In this document: positions 36,175 through 46,274 of the stretch, in pieces | Numbering within the stretch: the first letter of the stretch is position 1 | Layout of the letters: every line of letters starts with the position of its first letter | Assembly (NCBI RefSeq): GCF_005222675.1 | Contig: NZ_STGE01000002.1 | Span: forward strand, 62,001-126,000 | Direction of reading: 5' to 3' | Length of the DNA stretch: 64,000 nucleotides | Origin: Mycolicibacterium sp. CR10 | GTDB taxonomy: Bacteria > Actinomycetota > Actinomycetes > Mycobacteriales > Mycobacteriaceae | The notes under the pieces: generated by a model | The model's database searches: none | What the model saw: the letters and a program-made list of their open reading frames with translations, nothing else | What the model was told of the DNA's origin: nothing | Position numbers and translations under genes: made by a program

Positions 36175-37443
36175 TTAGGCGGTGCGCAGCGACGACGGGA
36201 TCAGCGGCTCGTCGAGCAGGGTTCCGAAGCGCTCGGTCAAACCCACTCCGGCCGGCCTGTCGTCCAGCCAGCCCCGCAGCAGCCGGTAGCCCTCCACGTA
36301 CGTGCTGGTGTAGGCGCGCCACAGCGGCGAGGACAGGAAGCGCAGCATCTGGCGAGCACGTTCGTCATTGACCAGCAGCCACCGCTTGAGGAAGTCGACG
36401 ACGTCGTCGACGTCGCGGTGCTCGTCGTGCAACATCAGCGCCGCGTCCTGGCGCACGTCGGCCAGCGCGGCCGTCGCCGCCGACACCTTCTCGGCGCGCT
36501 CGCCGTCGAAACGCAATCCCAGGTCGGCGTAGATGTCGGTGGCCCAGCCGCCCCAGCCTTGCCCTCCCCCCGTCGCTCCGCTCGCCCCGTGCCCTTCCGC
36601 GGTCGCCCCGTCCCCGACCGCGGCATACAGCGCCAGATCGGCCAGCCCTTCGGCCATCAGGCACTGCGGCGTATTGACCAGGAAGATCGTCTGCTCGGCC
36701 TGGCCCTTGCCCTCGACGAGGCCTGCTTCCTTGCGGCAGTGCTCAGTGTGGTGACCCGGGTACGACTCGTGGGCTACCAACCGGGGCAGGTTCGACATCT
36801 GCTGCTTGAGGTCGGCGTTGACGGCGACCGTGGACCGGTAATCGCCCAGGTAGTAGTTGAACCCCGACCACGGCTTGTCAGTGACCACCTCGTAGTTGAT
36901 CGTCTCCCGGGCGGGTAGCGGGAACGTCGCGCGGACCCGGTCGCGCAGCGCACTGGAGAACGCGTGGATGCATTCCTCGAGCCGGGCGGGCGGGATCTCC
37001 TCGGCCGCGCGATAGGCCTGAACGCGCTCGGCCAGATCCCCCGAGCCCCCGATCGCGTCGTCCAGCTGGGCGTGCGCCTGCCGGTAGCGCTCCGGGTCGC
37101 CCTTGGCGATCCGGACATCGAAGTACGCCTCGACCTCGTCGACGAACCCGACCTCCTCGCCGGCGAACTTGCGGCCCGCGCAGGCCAGGGCGCGCAGGTG
37201 CGCCCCGACAAACGCCGAGCGTGCGTCGTCGAGCCCGGCAGGCAGTTCGGTCAGCAGCCGTTCGGCTTGGCGGACCAGATCGGCGGGGTCGGGTTGCGGC
37301 TCTGACTCGACGGCCCGCTTCAACGCGGGGTCGCCGGTGAACGAGTCGACGTAGCCTTCCTCGACACGGTCGAAGCGCAAACCGAGCATCAGGTATTCGG
37401 TCACCAAGGAGGCTGAGGCTCTGGAATCGATACCGGTGTCCAT
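36175..37443 (-). CDS. DUF885 family putative metallopeptidase
   Basis: A 422-aa protein of the DUF885 family. The motif [12 protein letters not shown] (about 225-236), with EGLADLALY further on, forms an HExxxGHH-type zinc site seen in this family and in related carboxypeptidases. A Gly-rich insert (about 278-300, [18 protein letters not shown]) interrupts the helical fold. There is no signal peptide. Activity and substrate are unproven. It lies between glyA and the divergent coaA, a place where M. tuberculosis has no such gene. Confidence 0.75.
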   Translation of the reverse strand: MDTGIDSRASASLVTEYLMLGLRFDRVEEGYVDSFTGDPALKRAVESEPQPDPADLVRQAERLLTELPAGLDDARSAFVGAHLRALACAGRKFAGEEVGFVDEVEAYFDVRIAKGDPERYRQAHAQLDDAIGGSGDLAERVQAYRAAEEIPPARLEECIHAFSSALRDRVRATFPLPARETINYEVVTDKPWSGFNYYLGDYRSTVAVNADLKQQMSNLPRLVAHESYPGHHTEHCRKEAGLVEGKGQAEQTIFLVNTPQCLMAEGLADLALYAAVGDGATAEGHGASGATGGGQGWGGWATDIYADLGLRFDGERAEKVSAATAALADVRQDAALMLHDEHRDVDDVVDFLKRWLLVNDERARQMLRFLSSPLWRAYTSTYVEGYRLLRGWLDDRPAGVGLTERFGTLLDEPLIPSSLRTA

Positions 37444-37474
37444 GCCGCCCTACGCTAACTGCAAGACTGTGACC

Positions 37475-38413
37475 ATGGCGCGGCTGAGCGAACCCAGCCC
37501 CTACGTGGAGTTCGACCGAACACAGTGGCGCGCACTGCGAATGTCGACGCCGCTCAAGCTGACCGAGGACGAACTCGTCAGGCTGCGGGGTCTCGGCGAG
37601 AAGATCGATCTGCTCGAGGTCGAAGAGGTCTATCTCCCCCTGGCCCGGCTAATCCATCTGCAGGTCGCGGCACGGCAGGCACTGTTCGCGACGACCGCCC
37701 ACTTCCTCGGGGAGCCGCAACAAAACCCGGACCGGCCGGTGCCGTTCGTCATCGGCGTCGCGGGAAGTGTCGCCGTCGGCAAGTCGACCACCGCCCGCGT
37801 GCTGCAGGCGCTGTTGGCACGCTGGGAACATCACCCTCGCGTCGATCTGGTGACCACCGACGGCTTCCTGTACCCCAATGCCGAGTTGACTCGGCGAAAC
37901 CTGATGCATCGCAAGGGTTTTCCGGAGAGTTACGACCGACGCGGCCTGATGCGGTTCGTCACCGCGGTGAAGTCGGGCGCCGATCAGGTGTGCGCACCGG
38001 TGTACTCGCACCTGCTGTACGACATCGTGCCGACCGAGAAGCTGGTGACCCGGCACCCGGACATCCTCATCCTCGAGGGACTCAACGTGCTTCAGACGGG
38101 TCCGGCGCTGATGGTGTCCGACCTGTTCGACTTCTCGGTCTACGTCGACGCGCGCATCGAGGACATCGAGGGGTGGTACATCTCCCGGTTCCTGGCGATG
38201 CGGGCCGGTGCGTTCGCCGACCCGCAGTCGCACTTCCACCACTACTCCACGCTGACCGACGAGCAGGCGGTGTTCGCGGCGCGCGACATCTGGCACTCCA
38301 TCAACAGGCCGAACCTGATCGACAACATTCTGCCGACCAGACCCCGGGCCACGCTGGTGTTGCGCAAGGACGCCGACCATTCCATCAACCGGCTGCGTCT
38401 GCGCAAGCTCTGA
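37475..38413 (+). CDS. coaA: Pantothenate kinase, type I
   Basis: A 312-aa kinase, the same length as Rv1092c, which phosphorylates pantothenate in the first committed step of CoA synthesis. The P-loop is G97-SVAVGKST105. Substrate and feedback sites include [30 protein letters not shown] and [10 protein letters not shown], all intact. I start at ATG 37475; the frame is open 13 codons upstream. The gene is divergent from DUF885 and followed by a strong hairpin. Confidence 0.95.
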   Translation: MARLSEPSPYVEFDRTQWRALRMSTPLKLTEDELVRLRGLGEKIDLLEVEEVYLPLARLIHLQVAARQALFATTAHFLGEPQQNPDRPVPFVIGVAGSVAVGKSTTARVLQALLARWEHHPRVDLVTTDGFLYPNAELTRRNLMHRKGFPESYDRRGLMRFVTAVKSGADQVCAPVYSHLLYDIVPTEKLVTRHPDILILEGLNVLQTGPALMVSDLFDFSVYVDARIEDIEGWYISRFLAMRAGAFADPQSHFHHYSTLTDEQAVFAARDIWHSINRPNLIDNILPTRPRATLVLRKDADHSINRLRLRKL

Positions 38414-38422
38414 ACGACGAAA

Positions 38423-38469
38423 GGCCACCTCTGGCAGCGATTTCGCGAGAAATCGCGCCGGAGGTGGCC
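38423..38469. terminator. Bidirectional hairpin between coaA and a membrane-protein gene
   Basis: GGCCACCTC pairs with GAGGTGGCC, with an inner pair GCGATTTC/GAAATCGC, making a long stem of about 20 bp in the 65-bp gap between convergent genes. No U-run follows. Confidence 0.65.
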
Positions 38470-38478
38470 GTCCGAGGG

Positions 38479-38892
38479 CTACCTCTTCGAGATGCGGCGC
38501 ACGCCCTGATACTGCAACTCGGCCATCACCAGCGTGTACACGCCGGTGCCGAGGATCAGGACCACACCGGCCGTGGTCAACGGCCACACCCCGGCGAGCA
38601 CCACGGCCACGGTGGCGACGCTGAAGAGCGCGTTGCCGATGGCCAGCACCAGACCTGACGTGCGGATGGCCGGTCGTGCCGCGAGGGCCAGGACCGTGGC
38701 GGCGAAGATGACGAAGAAACCGCCGACGGTGTACTCGATGGCCGGGGTGGTGCCCGACAGCTCGGCCACCTGACGGGCGAAGATCAGCGTGGCAATGCCG
38801 ACCAACCCGCTGATGACGGCGTCGGCATGCATGGCGAAACGCAACAACGAATCCGTCGACTCGTTGAGTCGTGAAGAGATCACTGTGGTCAT
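38479..38892 (-). CDS. Four-helix membrane protein (tandem paralogue a)
   Basis: A 137-aa protein with four predicted membrane helices (about 22-42, 52-71, 80-100 and 105-125). It begins after AAGAAAGG. Landmarks shared with the next gene are LLRFAMHADAV, a YG/FF-type second helix, VLAIGNALFSVATVAVVLAG and LQYQGVRR. The final Arg/Lys put the C-terminus inside. Function unknown; possibly SPW-like or DoxX-like in layout, but without a known motif. It forms a tandem pair with the gene at 38996-39409. Confidence 0.75.
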   Translation of the reverse strand: MTTVISSRLNESTDSLLRFAMHADAVISGLVGIATLIFARQVAELSGTTPAIEYTVGGFFVIFAATVLALAARPAIRTSGLVLAIGNALFSVATVAVVLAGVWPLTTAGVVLILGTGVYTLVMAELQYQGVRRISKR

Positions 38893-38995
38893 GGTGATGC
38901 CTTTCTTTTTTCAGGGGTGGTGCGGACAGGTGACCGGTGCCGGAGTCGACGCCGTAACCTCTTCCGACGGCGACTCCGGACCAGTCATGCGGGGA

Positions 38996-39409
38996 TCACG
39001 CCAGGCGGCGGATCCCGAGGTACTGCAGGCAGGCGAAGCCCACCGTGGCGGCGGTGAACGCCAGCGTGGCCGCGACGCCGAACGCGGTCAGCGGCAGCCA
39101 GCCGGCTGCCAGCACGACCACGACGGCCACGGTGAACGCGATGTTGCCGACGAGGACGCCGATGCCGACGATCCGTACGTCGGGCACCCGGGCCGCCGAG
39201 TAGAGCGCCGCGCCGTACAGGACCAGCGCGGCTCCGCCAATCCATGCCGCCGTCGGGGTCAGCCCCGACAGCCGCGCAAGCGGGTCGGCGGTCATCGCGA
39301 CGATCAAGCCGAGTCCGGCGCACAGGGTGGCGTCGGCTCGCACTGCGAAGCGCAGCAGCTGCGCATCCGAGCGGGTGCCGGAGGCGGGCCGGGTGGTGAT
39401 GGCTGTCAT
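38996..39409 (-). CDS. Four-helix membrane protein (tandem paralogue b)
   Basis: A 137-aa protein, exactly the length of its downstream neighbour and clearly homologous: LLRFAVRADATLCAGLGLIVAM, LSGLTPTAAWIGGAALVLYGAAL, GIGVLVGNIAFTVAVVVVLAAGWLPLTAFGV and LQYLGIRRLA align with the second copy across their whole length. The start is ATG 39409. The 103 bp between the pair holds no repeat. A tandem duplication followed by divergence is the simplest history. Confidence 0.75.
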   Translation of the reverse strand: MTAITTRPASGTRSDAQLLRFAVRADATLCAGLGLIVAMTADPLARLSGLTPTAAWIGGAALVLYGAALYSAARVPDVRIVGIGVLVGNIAFTVAVVVVLAAGWLPLTAFGVAATLAFTAATVGFACLQYLGIRRLA

Positions 39410-39490
39410 GTCCCCTACGGTCCGCAGAACGCACTGCCAGCTCGACACCGGATGCTGCCAACTACTGCCAGCCGCAGGTCAGCACCCCTC

Positions 39491-39551
39491 GCCGAAACGG
39501 CATTCCGGCAGAAAAAGATCGAGTGGACGCCTGCTGGAATGCCGTTTCGGC
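39491..39551 (-). repeat. 61-bp hairpin element, copy 3
   Basis: Arms at 39491-39511 and 39531-39551 pair at 20 of 21 positions around a 19-base loop (aaaaagatcgagtggacgc). It lies 6 bp after the stop of the membrane-protein gene. It is nearly identical to copy 2. Confidence 0.8.
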
Positions 39552-39557
39552 GCAGCC

Positions 39558-40907
39558 TTAGCGGACAGAGACGAGGTTGCTGCGCAGATCGGTGGCGATG
39601 ACCCGGGCCGCCGCGTTCTGCCAGTTGTGCAGCGAGCGCTGCGGCACCTCCGTGGCGAACCACTGCCACGCCTTGCGGCTGACCGGATCCAGTCCGGCGG
39701 CCGTCGCGTTCTGGGCGTAGGCCCGAACGCCGACGACGTAGGGGAAGTACAGCGAGTTGTAATGGCGCCACTGTTCGGTGGTTCCGAAGTCTCCACAGTC
39801 GCGCGGCTTGAGTCCGGCGACGCGTTCGGCGAGCAGTGCCCGCAGTTCGTTGGCCCGCTCCAACGGCTGATCCGGCGCGCCACGACGGGACAGTCGATCG
39901 TCGATGACAGGCAGCGCGGTCAGCGGACTGGCGACGAGCTTGGACAGATCGCCGTAGTGGCCGAGAGCGCGACGGGTGACGCGGACGAACGTCTCCTCGT
40001 CCATGCCGTCCAACGGGCTGCCCGACCGCAACGGCAGCGCCGACTCGGTGCTGCGCAGCGCGGCCCGATCGGCCCGCAGGGCCGGCGATCGCGAGAACGC
40101 CAACCGGTCGAGCACACCCGCGAGCGGGTCGGCGAGCACGTTGATCGCGATGGCGATCGCCAGGCTGGTGAACAGCAGCACCACCATCGTGGTGTTGCGG
40201 CCCGCGACGATCAGACCGATCAACAGCTGGCCACCGAAAAGCACCGCCACCACCGAGGTACCCACGAACGAGCGCAGCATGGCGTTGCGCAGCGCCTGGC
40301 CCTCGTCGAACGCATCACCGATCGCCACCGCGATGCCGAGCAGCGCGACGTCGAACCCGGTGGACGCCAGGGCCAGCCAGCTGGGGACGAGCCCGAGCGG
40401 GATGACCAGGATCGCGTTGCCGAGGGCGAAGAACAACGTGGCCACGACGATGAAGCCCACCACCGGCCCCGGTTGGGTGCGGCGGACGACCGCGTACATC
40501 ATCGCCCCGAGCGCGGGCACCGACACCGCCGCGAACATCACCCAGTGACCGAGCCGCAGCGGGCCTTCGACGCTGCCGGCCATCGCGGCGCCGGTGAACG
40601 CGACGACCGCGACGCCGGCCACGAGTGCAGCCTCTCCTGCCCGGCTGCGCCAGGTGTCACGCGGCCGTGACAGTTCGAGCAGCACCGCGAACCACGCGAT
40701 GCCCGGTACCGCGACAAGGTAGATCTCGATGCGGCTCAGCAGCTCGGAGGCGCTGACCAGGCGGACGGCGTCGAGTGCGACCACGACGGCGAAGCTGGTC
40801 AATCCCACGGAAGCCAGCACCAGCACGAGTTTGCGGGGGTCGCGTGCCAGCAGATACAGCCCCAGCCACCAGCTCAGTGCGAAGACGACGGCGGAGAGAG
40901 TGACCAC
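39558..40907 (-). CDS. Multi-pass membrane protein with large C-terminal domain
   Basis: A 449-aa protein from GTG 40907 with AAAGGA upstream. The N-terminal seven to eight helices (about 3-22, 32-52, 68-88, 102-120, 130-150, 165-185, 195-215 and 230-275) look like the seven-helix sensor regions of some histidine kinases. Residues 290-449 are soluble, with no kinase or nuclease motif I recognise (GMDEETFVRVTRRALGHYGDLSKLVASPL; GTTEQWRHYNSLYFPYV; SRKAWQWFATEVPQRSLHNWQNAAARVI). It starts 11 bp after the uppS stop, so the two are co-transcribed. The role is unknown. Confidence 0.65.
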   Translation of the reverse strand: MVTLSAVVFALSWWLGLYLLARDPRKLVLVLASVGLTSFAVVVALDAVRLVSASELLSRIEIYLVAVPGIAWFAVLLELSRPRDTWRSRAGEAALVAGVAVVAFTGAAMAGSVEGPLRLGHWVMFAAVSVPALGAMMYAVVRRTQPGPVVGFIVVATLFFALGNAILVIPLGLVPSWLALASTGFDVALLGIAVAIGDAFDEGQALRNAMLRSFVGTSVVAVLFGGQLLIGLIVAGRNTTMVVLLFTSLAIAIAINVLADPLAGVLDRLAFSRSPALRADRAALRSTESALPLRSGSPLDGMDEETFVRVTRRALGHYGDLSKLVASPLTALPVIDDRLSRRGAPDQPLERANELRALLAERVAGLKPRDCGDFGTTEQWRHYNSLYFPYVVGVRAYAQNATAAGLDPVSRKAWQWFATEVPQRSLHNWQNAAARVIATDLRSNLVSVR

Positions 40908-40918
40908 AGCTGAGTCCT

Positions 40919-41716
40919 TTACCGCCCGTAGCGTCGGTGCCTGGCGCTGTAATCGCGCAGCGCGCGCAGGAAGTCCACGCGGCGGAACTCGGGCCAGTAC
41001 GCCTCGGTGAACCACATCTCCGAATACGCGCTCTGCCACAGCAGGAACCCGGACAGCCGCTGTTCGCCCGAGGTGCGGATCACCAGATCGGGGTCGGGTT
41101 GGCCGGAGGTGTACAGGTTCTCCGAGATCGCGTCGGCGGTGACGGCCTCGATCAGCTGATCGCCGGTGGCGCCGTTGGCCAGTTCCTTGCCGAGCAGGGC
41201 GCGGACGGCGTCGACGATCTCCTGGCGGCCGCCGTATCCAACGGCGACGTTGACATGGAAAGACCCAGCAGCCGCCGCGTTCTGCGTCGAGGACACCGCG
41301 TCGCGCAGCCTGCGAGCCGGCTCCTCGCCGAGGAGCTCCAGGTCGCCGACGGTGCGCACGCTCCACTGGTTGGCGGGGGCGCAGATCTCCTCGACCACGT
41401 CGGTGATGATCTCGATGAGCGACGCCAGCTCGTCCGCGTCACGCTGCAAATTCTCGGTGGACAGCAGGTAGACCGTGGCCATCTCGATGCCCGCCTCCTG
41501 GCACCAGCGCAGCATCTCGGCGATCTTGTGGGCACCGACGCGGTACCCGTAGCTGACGTCGTCATGGCCCAGCTCGCGGGCCCAGCGCCGGTTGCCGTCG
41601 CACAGCACGGCGATGTGGCGGGGCAGCTCGGAACGCACCGGCGCCAACCCCTGCCGCAGCCGCATCTCGTAGAGCCGGTACATCGGCTCTTTGAGTCGCC
41701 GCGGAATGAGGTCCAC
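40919..41716 (-). CDS. uppS: Short-chain Z-prenyl diphosphate synthase (Rv1086 type)
   Basis: A 265-aa cis-prenyltransferase. The signature HIAVLCD40-GNRRWA, the IPP-binding and chain-length blocks ([19 protein letters not shown]), and the C-terminal signature [27 protein letters not shown] are intact. The protein matches Rv1086, which makes Z,E-farnesyl diphosphate (C15) from geranyl diphosphate for decaprenyl phosphate synthesis, closely over its whole length. Decaprenyl phosphate carries peptidoglycan and arabinogalactan precursors. The start is ATG 41716. It is divergent from the haemolysin III gene and leads the membrane-protein gene. Confidence 0.93.
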   Translation of the reverse strand: MDLIPRRLKEPMYRLYEMRLRQGLAPVRSELPRHIAVLCDGNRRWARELGHDDVSYGYRVGAHKIAEMLRWCQEAGIEMATVYLLSTENLQRDADELASLIEIITDVVEEICAPANQWSVRTVGDLELLGEEPARRLRDAVSSTQNAAAAGSFHVNVAVGYGGRQEIVDAVRALLGKELANGATGDQLIEAVTADAISENLYTSGQPDPDLVIRTSGEQRLSGFLLWQSAYSEMWFTEAYWPEFRRVDFLRALRDYSARHRRYGR

Positions 41717-41771
41717 GATGGTCCAGACTACTGTGGCTCAGGGAAAGCCCAAGCAAGTCAGCGGAGGTGAC

Positions 41772-42536
41772 ATGGCCTCATCCTTCAGGTCCTCTCAATC
41801 CTTCGATCCCACCGACACCACGCACACTGAAGGCTCGGGCGAGATCCGCGAATCCGAGGACTTTCCCGAAGCCGTCGCCGAGGGTGTCTCACAGTTCCTG
41901 GGTAAGCCACGGGCGCGCGGCTGGATCCACGTGTACTCGGCCGTCATCGCGTTCATCGCGGGCGCCGCTCTGGTCGCGGTGTCGTGGTCGTTGGAGTCGA
42001 CGCGCGCCGGCATTGCGACGCTGATCTACACGTTCACCATCGTCGCGATGTTCGCGGTCAGCGGCACCTACCACCGGGTGAACTGGACTTCGCCCACCGC
42101 GCGTAAATGGATGAAGCGCGCCGACCACTCCATGATCTTCATCTTCATCGCCGGCAGCTACACCCCGTTCGCGCTTCTCGCGCTGCCGGAGCGCAGCGGC
42201 ATGACACTGCTGTGGATCGTGTGGGGCGGCGCGCTGGCCGGCGTGGCGCTCAAGATGCTGTGGCCGTCAGCTCCGCGGTGGCTCGGGGTGCCGCTCTACA
42301 TCCTGCTCGGCTGGGTAGCGGCGTGGTTCATCGTGCCGATCATGCACGGCGCGGGCGTCGCGGCGGTCGTGCTGCTGATCGTCGGCGGCGCGCTGTACAG
42401 CATCGGCGGCGTGCTCTACGCGTTGAAGTGGCCGAACCCGTGGCCGACGACGTTCGGGCATCACGAGTTCTTCCACGCGTGCACGGCGGTCGCCGCGATC
42501 TGTCACTACATCGCGATGTGGTTCGCCGTCTTCTGA
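41772..42536 (+). CDS. Haemolysin III / PAQR-type membrane protein (Rv1085c type)
   Basis: A 254-aa protein from ATG 41772 with GGAGGTG upstream. The N-terminal 45 residues are acidic and soluble. Seven membrane helices follow, carrying the PAQR-family zinc or hydrolase motif: SGTYHRVNW (His/Ser, about 97-105), [20 protein letters not shown] (Asp-His, about 115-134) and [11 protein letters not shown] (HHExxH, about 234-244). Bacterial members are named haemolysin III but are probably membrane-lipid hydrolases or ceramidase-like proteins. It converges on the KSI-type gene across a small hairpin. Confidence 0.85.
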   Translation: MASSFRSSQSFDPTDTTHTEGSGEIRESEDFPEAVAEGVSQFLGKPRARGWIHVYSAVIAFIAGAALVAVSWSLESTRAGIATLIYTFTIVAMFAVSGTYHRVNWTSPTARKWMKRADHSMIFIFIAGSYTPFALLALPERSGMTLLWIVWGGALAGVALKMLWPSAPRWLGVPLYILLGWVAAWFIVPIMHGAGVAAVVLLIVGGALYSIGGVLYALKWPNPWPTTFGHHEFFHACTAVAAICHYIAMWFAVF

Positions 42537-42560
42537 GTGACCTCGATGTAATTGGGTCAA

Positions 42561-42581
42561 CCTCAGCGTGACGAACTGAGG
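42561..42581. terminator. Small hairpin between convergent genes
   Basis: CCTCAG and CTGAGG pair around a nine-base loop in the 53-bp gap between the haemolysin III and KSI-type stops. It is a weak bidirectional terminator candidate. Confidence 0.4.
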
Positions 42582-42589
42582 CGAAATCG

Positions 42590-42958
42590 CTACAGCTGGG
42601 TGATGTTCTGCGGGCCCCAGTAGGCCTTCATCGACGTGACCTGGCCGTCGCCGTCGAACGTCATCACCTCGATGGGCTCGATGCGCATCGCGCCGTTCAC
42701 CGTGATCGCGAAGACGAACGCGGCCTCGTGACCGCCCGCGCGCAACGTCAGCAGCTCGGTCTTGATCTCGTTGCCGGCCATGCCCTTGTAGAAGCCGGCG
42801 ATGGCCTGGCGACCGATGTGCACCTCGCCGCCGCCCACCGGGTCTTCCAGCGTGGCGTCTTCGGTGTAGAGCGCGGCCACGTCTGCAGCGGTGCCGCTGG
42901 CGACCGTGTCGAGGTAGCGCTGGACGAAACCTTGCAAGACATCCGGCTCGAAGCTCAT
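42590..42958 (-). CDS. Ketosteroid-isomerase-like protein
   Basis: A 122-aa NTF2-fold protein from ATG 42958 that aligns end to end with Delta5-3-ketosteroid isomerase of Pseudomonas putida. Y15 corresponds to Tyr16, D39 (ATLEDPVGG) to the general base Asp40, and E97 (PIEVMTF) to Asp103, a conservative change in the oxyanion pair. FYKGM and MKAYWGPQN complete the match. Known KSIs move the double bond of 3-keto steroids. With 3beta-HSD and KstR boxes elsewhere in the window a steroid role is likely; NTF2-fold proteins also have other ligands. Confidence 0.75.
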   Translation of the reverse strand: MSFEPDVLQGFVQRYLDTVASGTAADVAALYTEDATLEDPVGGGEVHIGRQAIAGFYKGMAGNEIKTELLTLRAGGHEAAFVFAITVNGAMRIEPIEVMTFDGDGQVTSMKAYWGPQNITQL

Positions 42959-42968
42959 GTGCCGCAGG

Positions 42969-44978
42969 CTACACGGAGCGTTGGAGCGCGGCAGAAAGAT
43001 CCGCGACCGTCGTGACGGGAAGGTCGCACGCCCGGCCCCGGCACACATAGGCCGCGTCGGCTCCGCCCACCTGCGGTCGGTCGATCAGCAGTTCCGAGGA
43101 GTCCTGCGGGCCACCGATGACCACCGCTCCTCCCGGGGCCAGTCGGCGGGCGGCGGTCAACAACTCGGAGCGGGCCGGGTCACACGAGACGGCGATCTGG
43201 ATGGGACCGCGCACCGCGGCTTCGGCGACGGCCAGCCAGTGACCGCTCGAGCGCGGCGCCCCGGCCAGCAGCACGGTCGCGCCGGCGAGGGTGGCCTCGG
43301 CGGCTTCCGCATACCGCGGCGCGCGATCTGCCGGCACGAGATGTGCTGCCAGCTGCAGGGCTTCGGCGATCAACGACGCGCCCGACGGGATGGCCCCGTC
43401 GAGCGGATCCGACGGTCGCAGCATCAGTTGCTCGGCATCGTCGGCGGCGTCATACCAGCGGCCGTCACGCTCGACGTCTGTGAAATGGTCCAGTGCCAGG
43501 TCGAGCAGCGCGGTCGCTTCGTCCAGCCAACTCCGCTCCGCTGTCGCCTGGTACAGCGTCAACAAGCCGGTCGCCAGTGCCGCATGATCCTCGAGGATCG
43601 CGGCGCTGTCACCGACCACGCCACCGAGACTGGTGCGCCGAAGCCGGCCCTGCACCAGGTGCAGATCAAGGATCTGACGCGCGCAATGCGCTGCTGCGCT
43701 CAGGTATTCGCTCTGACTCGACGCCACGGCAGCTTCCACGAGAGCCGTCACCGTCAGCCCGTTCCACGCGGTCACCACCTTGTCGTCGCGCGCCGGCTGC
43801 GGCCAAAGCGACCGCGCCGCCAACAGCGCCACCCGCACCCGCTCGAATCGGGCGCTGTCCTGCGGGTCGACGCGCACTTGCAGCACCGACGCGCCCCGCT
43901 CGAACGTACCGTCGGTGGTGACGCCGAAAACCTTTGCCGCCCAACGTCCGTCGTCGTCGCCGAGGACCTCGCGCAGCTGATTCGGTGTCCACACGTACGT
44001 CAGACCCTCTTCGCCTGCGGCATCTGCGTCCAGCGATGACACGAACATCCCGTCAGCCCGCAGCTCGTCGAGCATAAACCGTGCCGTGCCACCAGTGATC
44101 CTGCGCGCCAACGGGTCCCGGGTGCGACGCGCCCAGTGCGCGTAGACACGCAACAGCTGGGCGTTGTCGTAGAGCATCTTCTCGAAGTGCGGCACCACCC
44201 ACTGCGCGTCCACGCTGTAGCGGGCGAACCCTCCGGCGAGCTGGTCGTAGATCCCGCCGCGCGCCATGGCCTCCGCGGCGCGTGTCACCGTCGTCAGCGG
44301 CGCCTCGGCGCCGGTGCGTTCGTGGTTGCGCAGCAGCGCCTCCAGCAGCGCCGACGGCGGGAACTTCGGCGCCAACCCGAACCCACCGTTGACGACATCC
44401 TCGTCGCGCAGCACCGCCGCCACGGCGTCGTCGCACACCCCGGGCGCCACGGGAGGACCCCCGCCGGGCAGACCGGACGCCATCGACCGCAGCTCGTCGG
44501 CGATATGGGCAGACGCCTCCTCCACCTCGGTCCGGCGGGTACGCCACGTGTCCGACACCGCGGCCAACAACTCCAGGAAGCTCGGCTTCGGGTAGTAGGT
44601 GCCGCAGAAGAACGGGCGTCCGTCCGGGGTCAGGAAGCAGGTCATCGGCCAGCCGCCCTGCCCGGTCAACGCCACCGTCGCGTTCATGTAGACCGCGTCG
44701 AGGTCGGGGCGCTCCTCGCGGTCCACCTTGATGCAGACAAAGTCGGCATTCGCGGCGGCAGCGACGTCGGAGTCCTCGAACGACTCGTGGGCCATGACGT
44801 GACACCAGTGGCAGGCCGCGTAGCCGATCGACAGCAGGATCGGGACGTCACGCTCGGCGGCGAGAGCCAAAGCCTCGGGCGTCCACTGCTGCCAGTGCAC
44901 CGGGTTGTCGGCGTGCTGCCTCAGATACGGGCTAGTGGCCCGATCCAGAGTGTTCGACGAGCCGTCAGCCCGGCTCAC
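42969..44978 (-). CDS. DUF255 thioredoxin-domain protein (Rv1084 / YyaL type)
   Basis: A 669-aa protein. The N-terminal thioredoxin-like domain (about 10-170) carries the CxxC in C56-HWC59-HVM and the block [16 protein letters not shown]. The C-terminal part (about 190-660) is an all-helical six-hairpin glycosidase-like (alpha/alpha toroid) domain, as in YyaL and mammalian SPATA20. Function is unknown; a role in protein or sugar redox handling is only guessed. The start ATG 44978 overlaps the small membrane-protein gene by 14 bases. Three genes here (mca, membrane protein, DUF255) form one unit. Confidence 0.85.
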   Translation of the reverse strand: MSRADGSSNTLDRATSPYLRQHADNPVHWQQWTPEALALAAERDVPILLSIGYAACHWCHVMAHESFEDSDVAAAANADFVCIKVDREERPDLDAVYMNATVALTGQGGWPMTCFLTPDGRPFFCGTYYPKPSFLELLAAVSDTWRTRRTEVEEASAHIADELRSMASGLPGGGPPVAPGVCDDAVAAVLRDEDVVNGGFGLAPKFPPSALLEALLRNHERTGAEAPLTTVTRAAEAMARGGIYDQLAGGFARYSVDAQWVVPHFEKMLYDNAQLLRVYAHWARRTRDPLARRITGGTARFMLDELRADGMFVSSLDADAAGEEGLTYVWTPNQLREVLGDDDGRWAAKVFGVTTDGTFERGASVLQVRVDPQDSARFERVRVALLAARSLWPQPARDDKVVTAWNGLTVTALVEAAVASSQSEYLSAAAHCARQILDLHLVQGRLRRTSLGGVVGDSAAILEDHAALATGLLTLYQATAERSWLDEATALLDLALDHFTDVERDGRWYDAADDAEQLMLRPSDPLDGAIPSGASLIAEALQLAAHLVPADRAPRYAEAAEATLAGATVLLAGAPRSSGHWLAVAEAAVRGPIQIAVSCDPARSELLTAARRLAPGGAVVIGGPQDSSELLIDRPQVGGADAAYVCRGRACDLPVTTVADLSAALQRSV

Positions 44979-45279
44979 GTTTCGTCCCGTCGGCCGGGTT
45001 GTCGGTGGGATGCGCGGTGGGGAGGCCCGGATCCGTGCCGAGCGTCCCGTCGCGGGGCGCCTGATCGGCCTCCGGGTTCTCGGTGTCGAACGACTTCGGC
45101 AGCTTCTTCAGATGCCGGTTCATCGACCACACGAGGGCGAACGTCCCGATCAGCAGCAGCACCACGACGATGAGACCGAACGGGCTGGCCTTACCGAAGT
45201 CAGGGCCGGTCTGGCGCGGCTCCTCCTGAGCCAGCACCGCCGTCGTCATGTTGAGGCCGAGCGCTACGGCAGCGTTCAT
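44965..45279 (-). CDS. Small single-pass membrane protein (Rv1083 homologue)
   Basis: A 104-aa protein from ATG 45279, which overlaps the mca stop (ATGA). Residues 32-53 are the membrane helix ([19 protein letters not shown]), preceded by a short periplasmic stretch and followed by basic [10 protein letters not shown] and an acidic Pro-rich tail. The open frame continues upstream, but the overlap decides the start. It lies between mca and the DUF255 gene in M. tuberculosis too. Function unknown. Confidence 0.75.
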   Translation of the reverse strand: MNAAVALGLNMTTAVLAQEEPRQTGPDFGKASPFGLIVVVLLLIGTFALVWSMNRHLKKLPKSFDTENPEADQAPRDGTLGTDPGLPTAHPTDNPADGTKREPG

Positions 45280-46148
45280 TCGCGTCCCTCGATTCCGGAG
45301 AACAGGTCGGTCTCGGGCAGCTTCACCGGAACTCGCGACCGCGCCAACTCGAACTCCTCGGTCGGCCACAGCCGCTGCTGCCACTCCATCGGAGTGGTGA
45401 AGAAGAAGCTGTTCGGGTCGATCTGGGTGGCGTGCGCGAGCAGGGCGTCATCGCGCTGTGCGAAGTATTTCGCACATTCGATCCGGGTGGTTACGCGTTT
45501 GGTGAGCAGGTCCTCGTCGGGATCCCACTTCTCGAGCCACTTGGCGAACGGCCCCTCCTGACCGTTCTTGGTGAACTCGTCCTGGAGCACCTGCATCCGC
45601 TGCCGCAGGAAACCGTGGTTGTAGTACAGCTTGAGCACGTCCCACGGTTCGCCGGCGTCGGGATAGAGCAGGTGATCGGCGGCCGCCTCGTATGCCGCGA
45701 CGGACACCTCGTGGCAGCGGATGTGGTCGGGATGCGGATAGCCGCCGTTCTCGTCGTAGGTGGTCATCACATGCGGCTTGAACTCTCGGATGACGCGGAC
45801 CAGGGCCTCGGTCGGCACTTCCAGCGGTTCCAGCGCGAAGCAACCCTCGGGAAGCGGTGGCGGCGGGTCGCCCTCCGGCAGCCCGGAGTCGACGAACCCC
45901 AGCCAGTGCTGCTCGACGCCGAGGATTTCTGCCGCTCGGGCCATCTCGTCGATTCGGATCTCGTGGATTCGGCCGTGAACCTCGGGCAGGTCCATGGCCG
46001 GGTTGAGGATGTCACCGCGCTCCCCACCCGTCAGGGTCACCACCATGACGCGAACGCCTTCATCGGCGTAGCGCGCCATCGTGGCTGCGCCCTTACTGGA
46101 CTCATCGTCCGGATGGGCGTGCACGGCCATCAACCGCAGTTCGCTCAA
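45276..46148 (-). CDS. mca: Mycothiol S-conjugate amidase
   Basis: A 290-aa zinc amidase that cleaves mycothiol S-conjugates of electrophiles and drugs, giving a mercapturic acid for export. The LmbE fold motif H12-PDD-E16 (AVHAHPDDE) and the second zinc His in HPDHIRCHE (about 141-149) are intact, with [11 protein letters not shown], as in MshB and Mca. I start at TTG 46148, preceded by GAGGGA, because family proteins begin [14 protein letters not shown]; no ATG or GTG fits. It begins an operon with the small membrane protein and the DUF255 gene. Confidence 0.93.
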   Translation of the reverse strand: MSELRLMAVHAHPDDESSKGAATMARYADEGVRVMVVTLTGGERGDILNPAMDLPEVHGRIHEIRIDEMARAAEILGVEQHWLGFVDSGLPEGDPPPPLPEGCFALEPLEVPTEALVRVIREFKPHVMTTYDENGGYPHPDHIRCHEVSVAAYEAAADHLLYPDAGEPWDVLKLYYNHGFLRQRMQVLQDEFTKNGQEGPFAKWLEKWDPDEDLLTKRVTTRIECAKYFAQRDDALLAHATQIDPNSFFFTTPMEWQQRLWPTEEFELARSRVPVKLPETDLFSGIEGRE

Positions 46149-46274
46149 CCTGTTCCCTCTTAGATCCGCACCTGCATGAACACTGACGTCACCCACGCTG
46201 AAACTCACGGCCAGTCCAACATCACCGACTGCCCCTATAGTTCCAGTCCTAGTACACCCATCCCAACGACGGGC

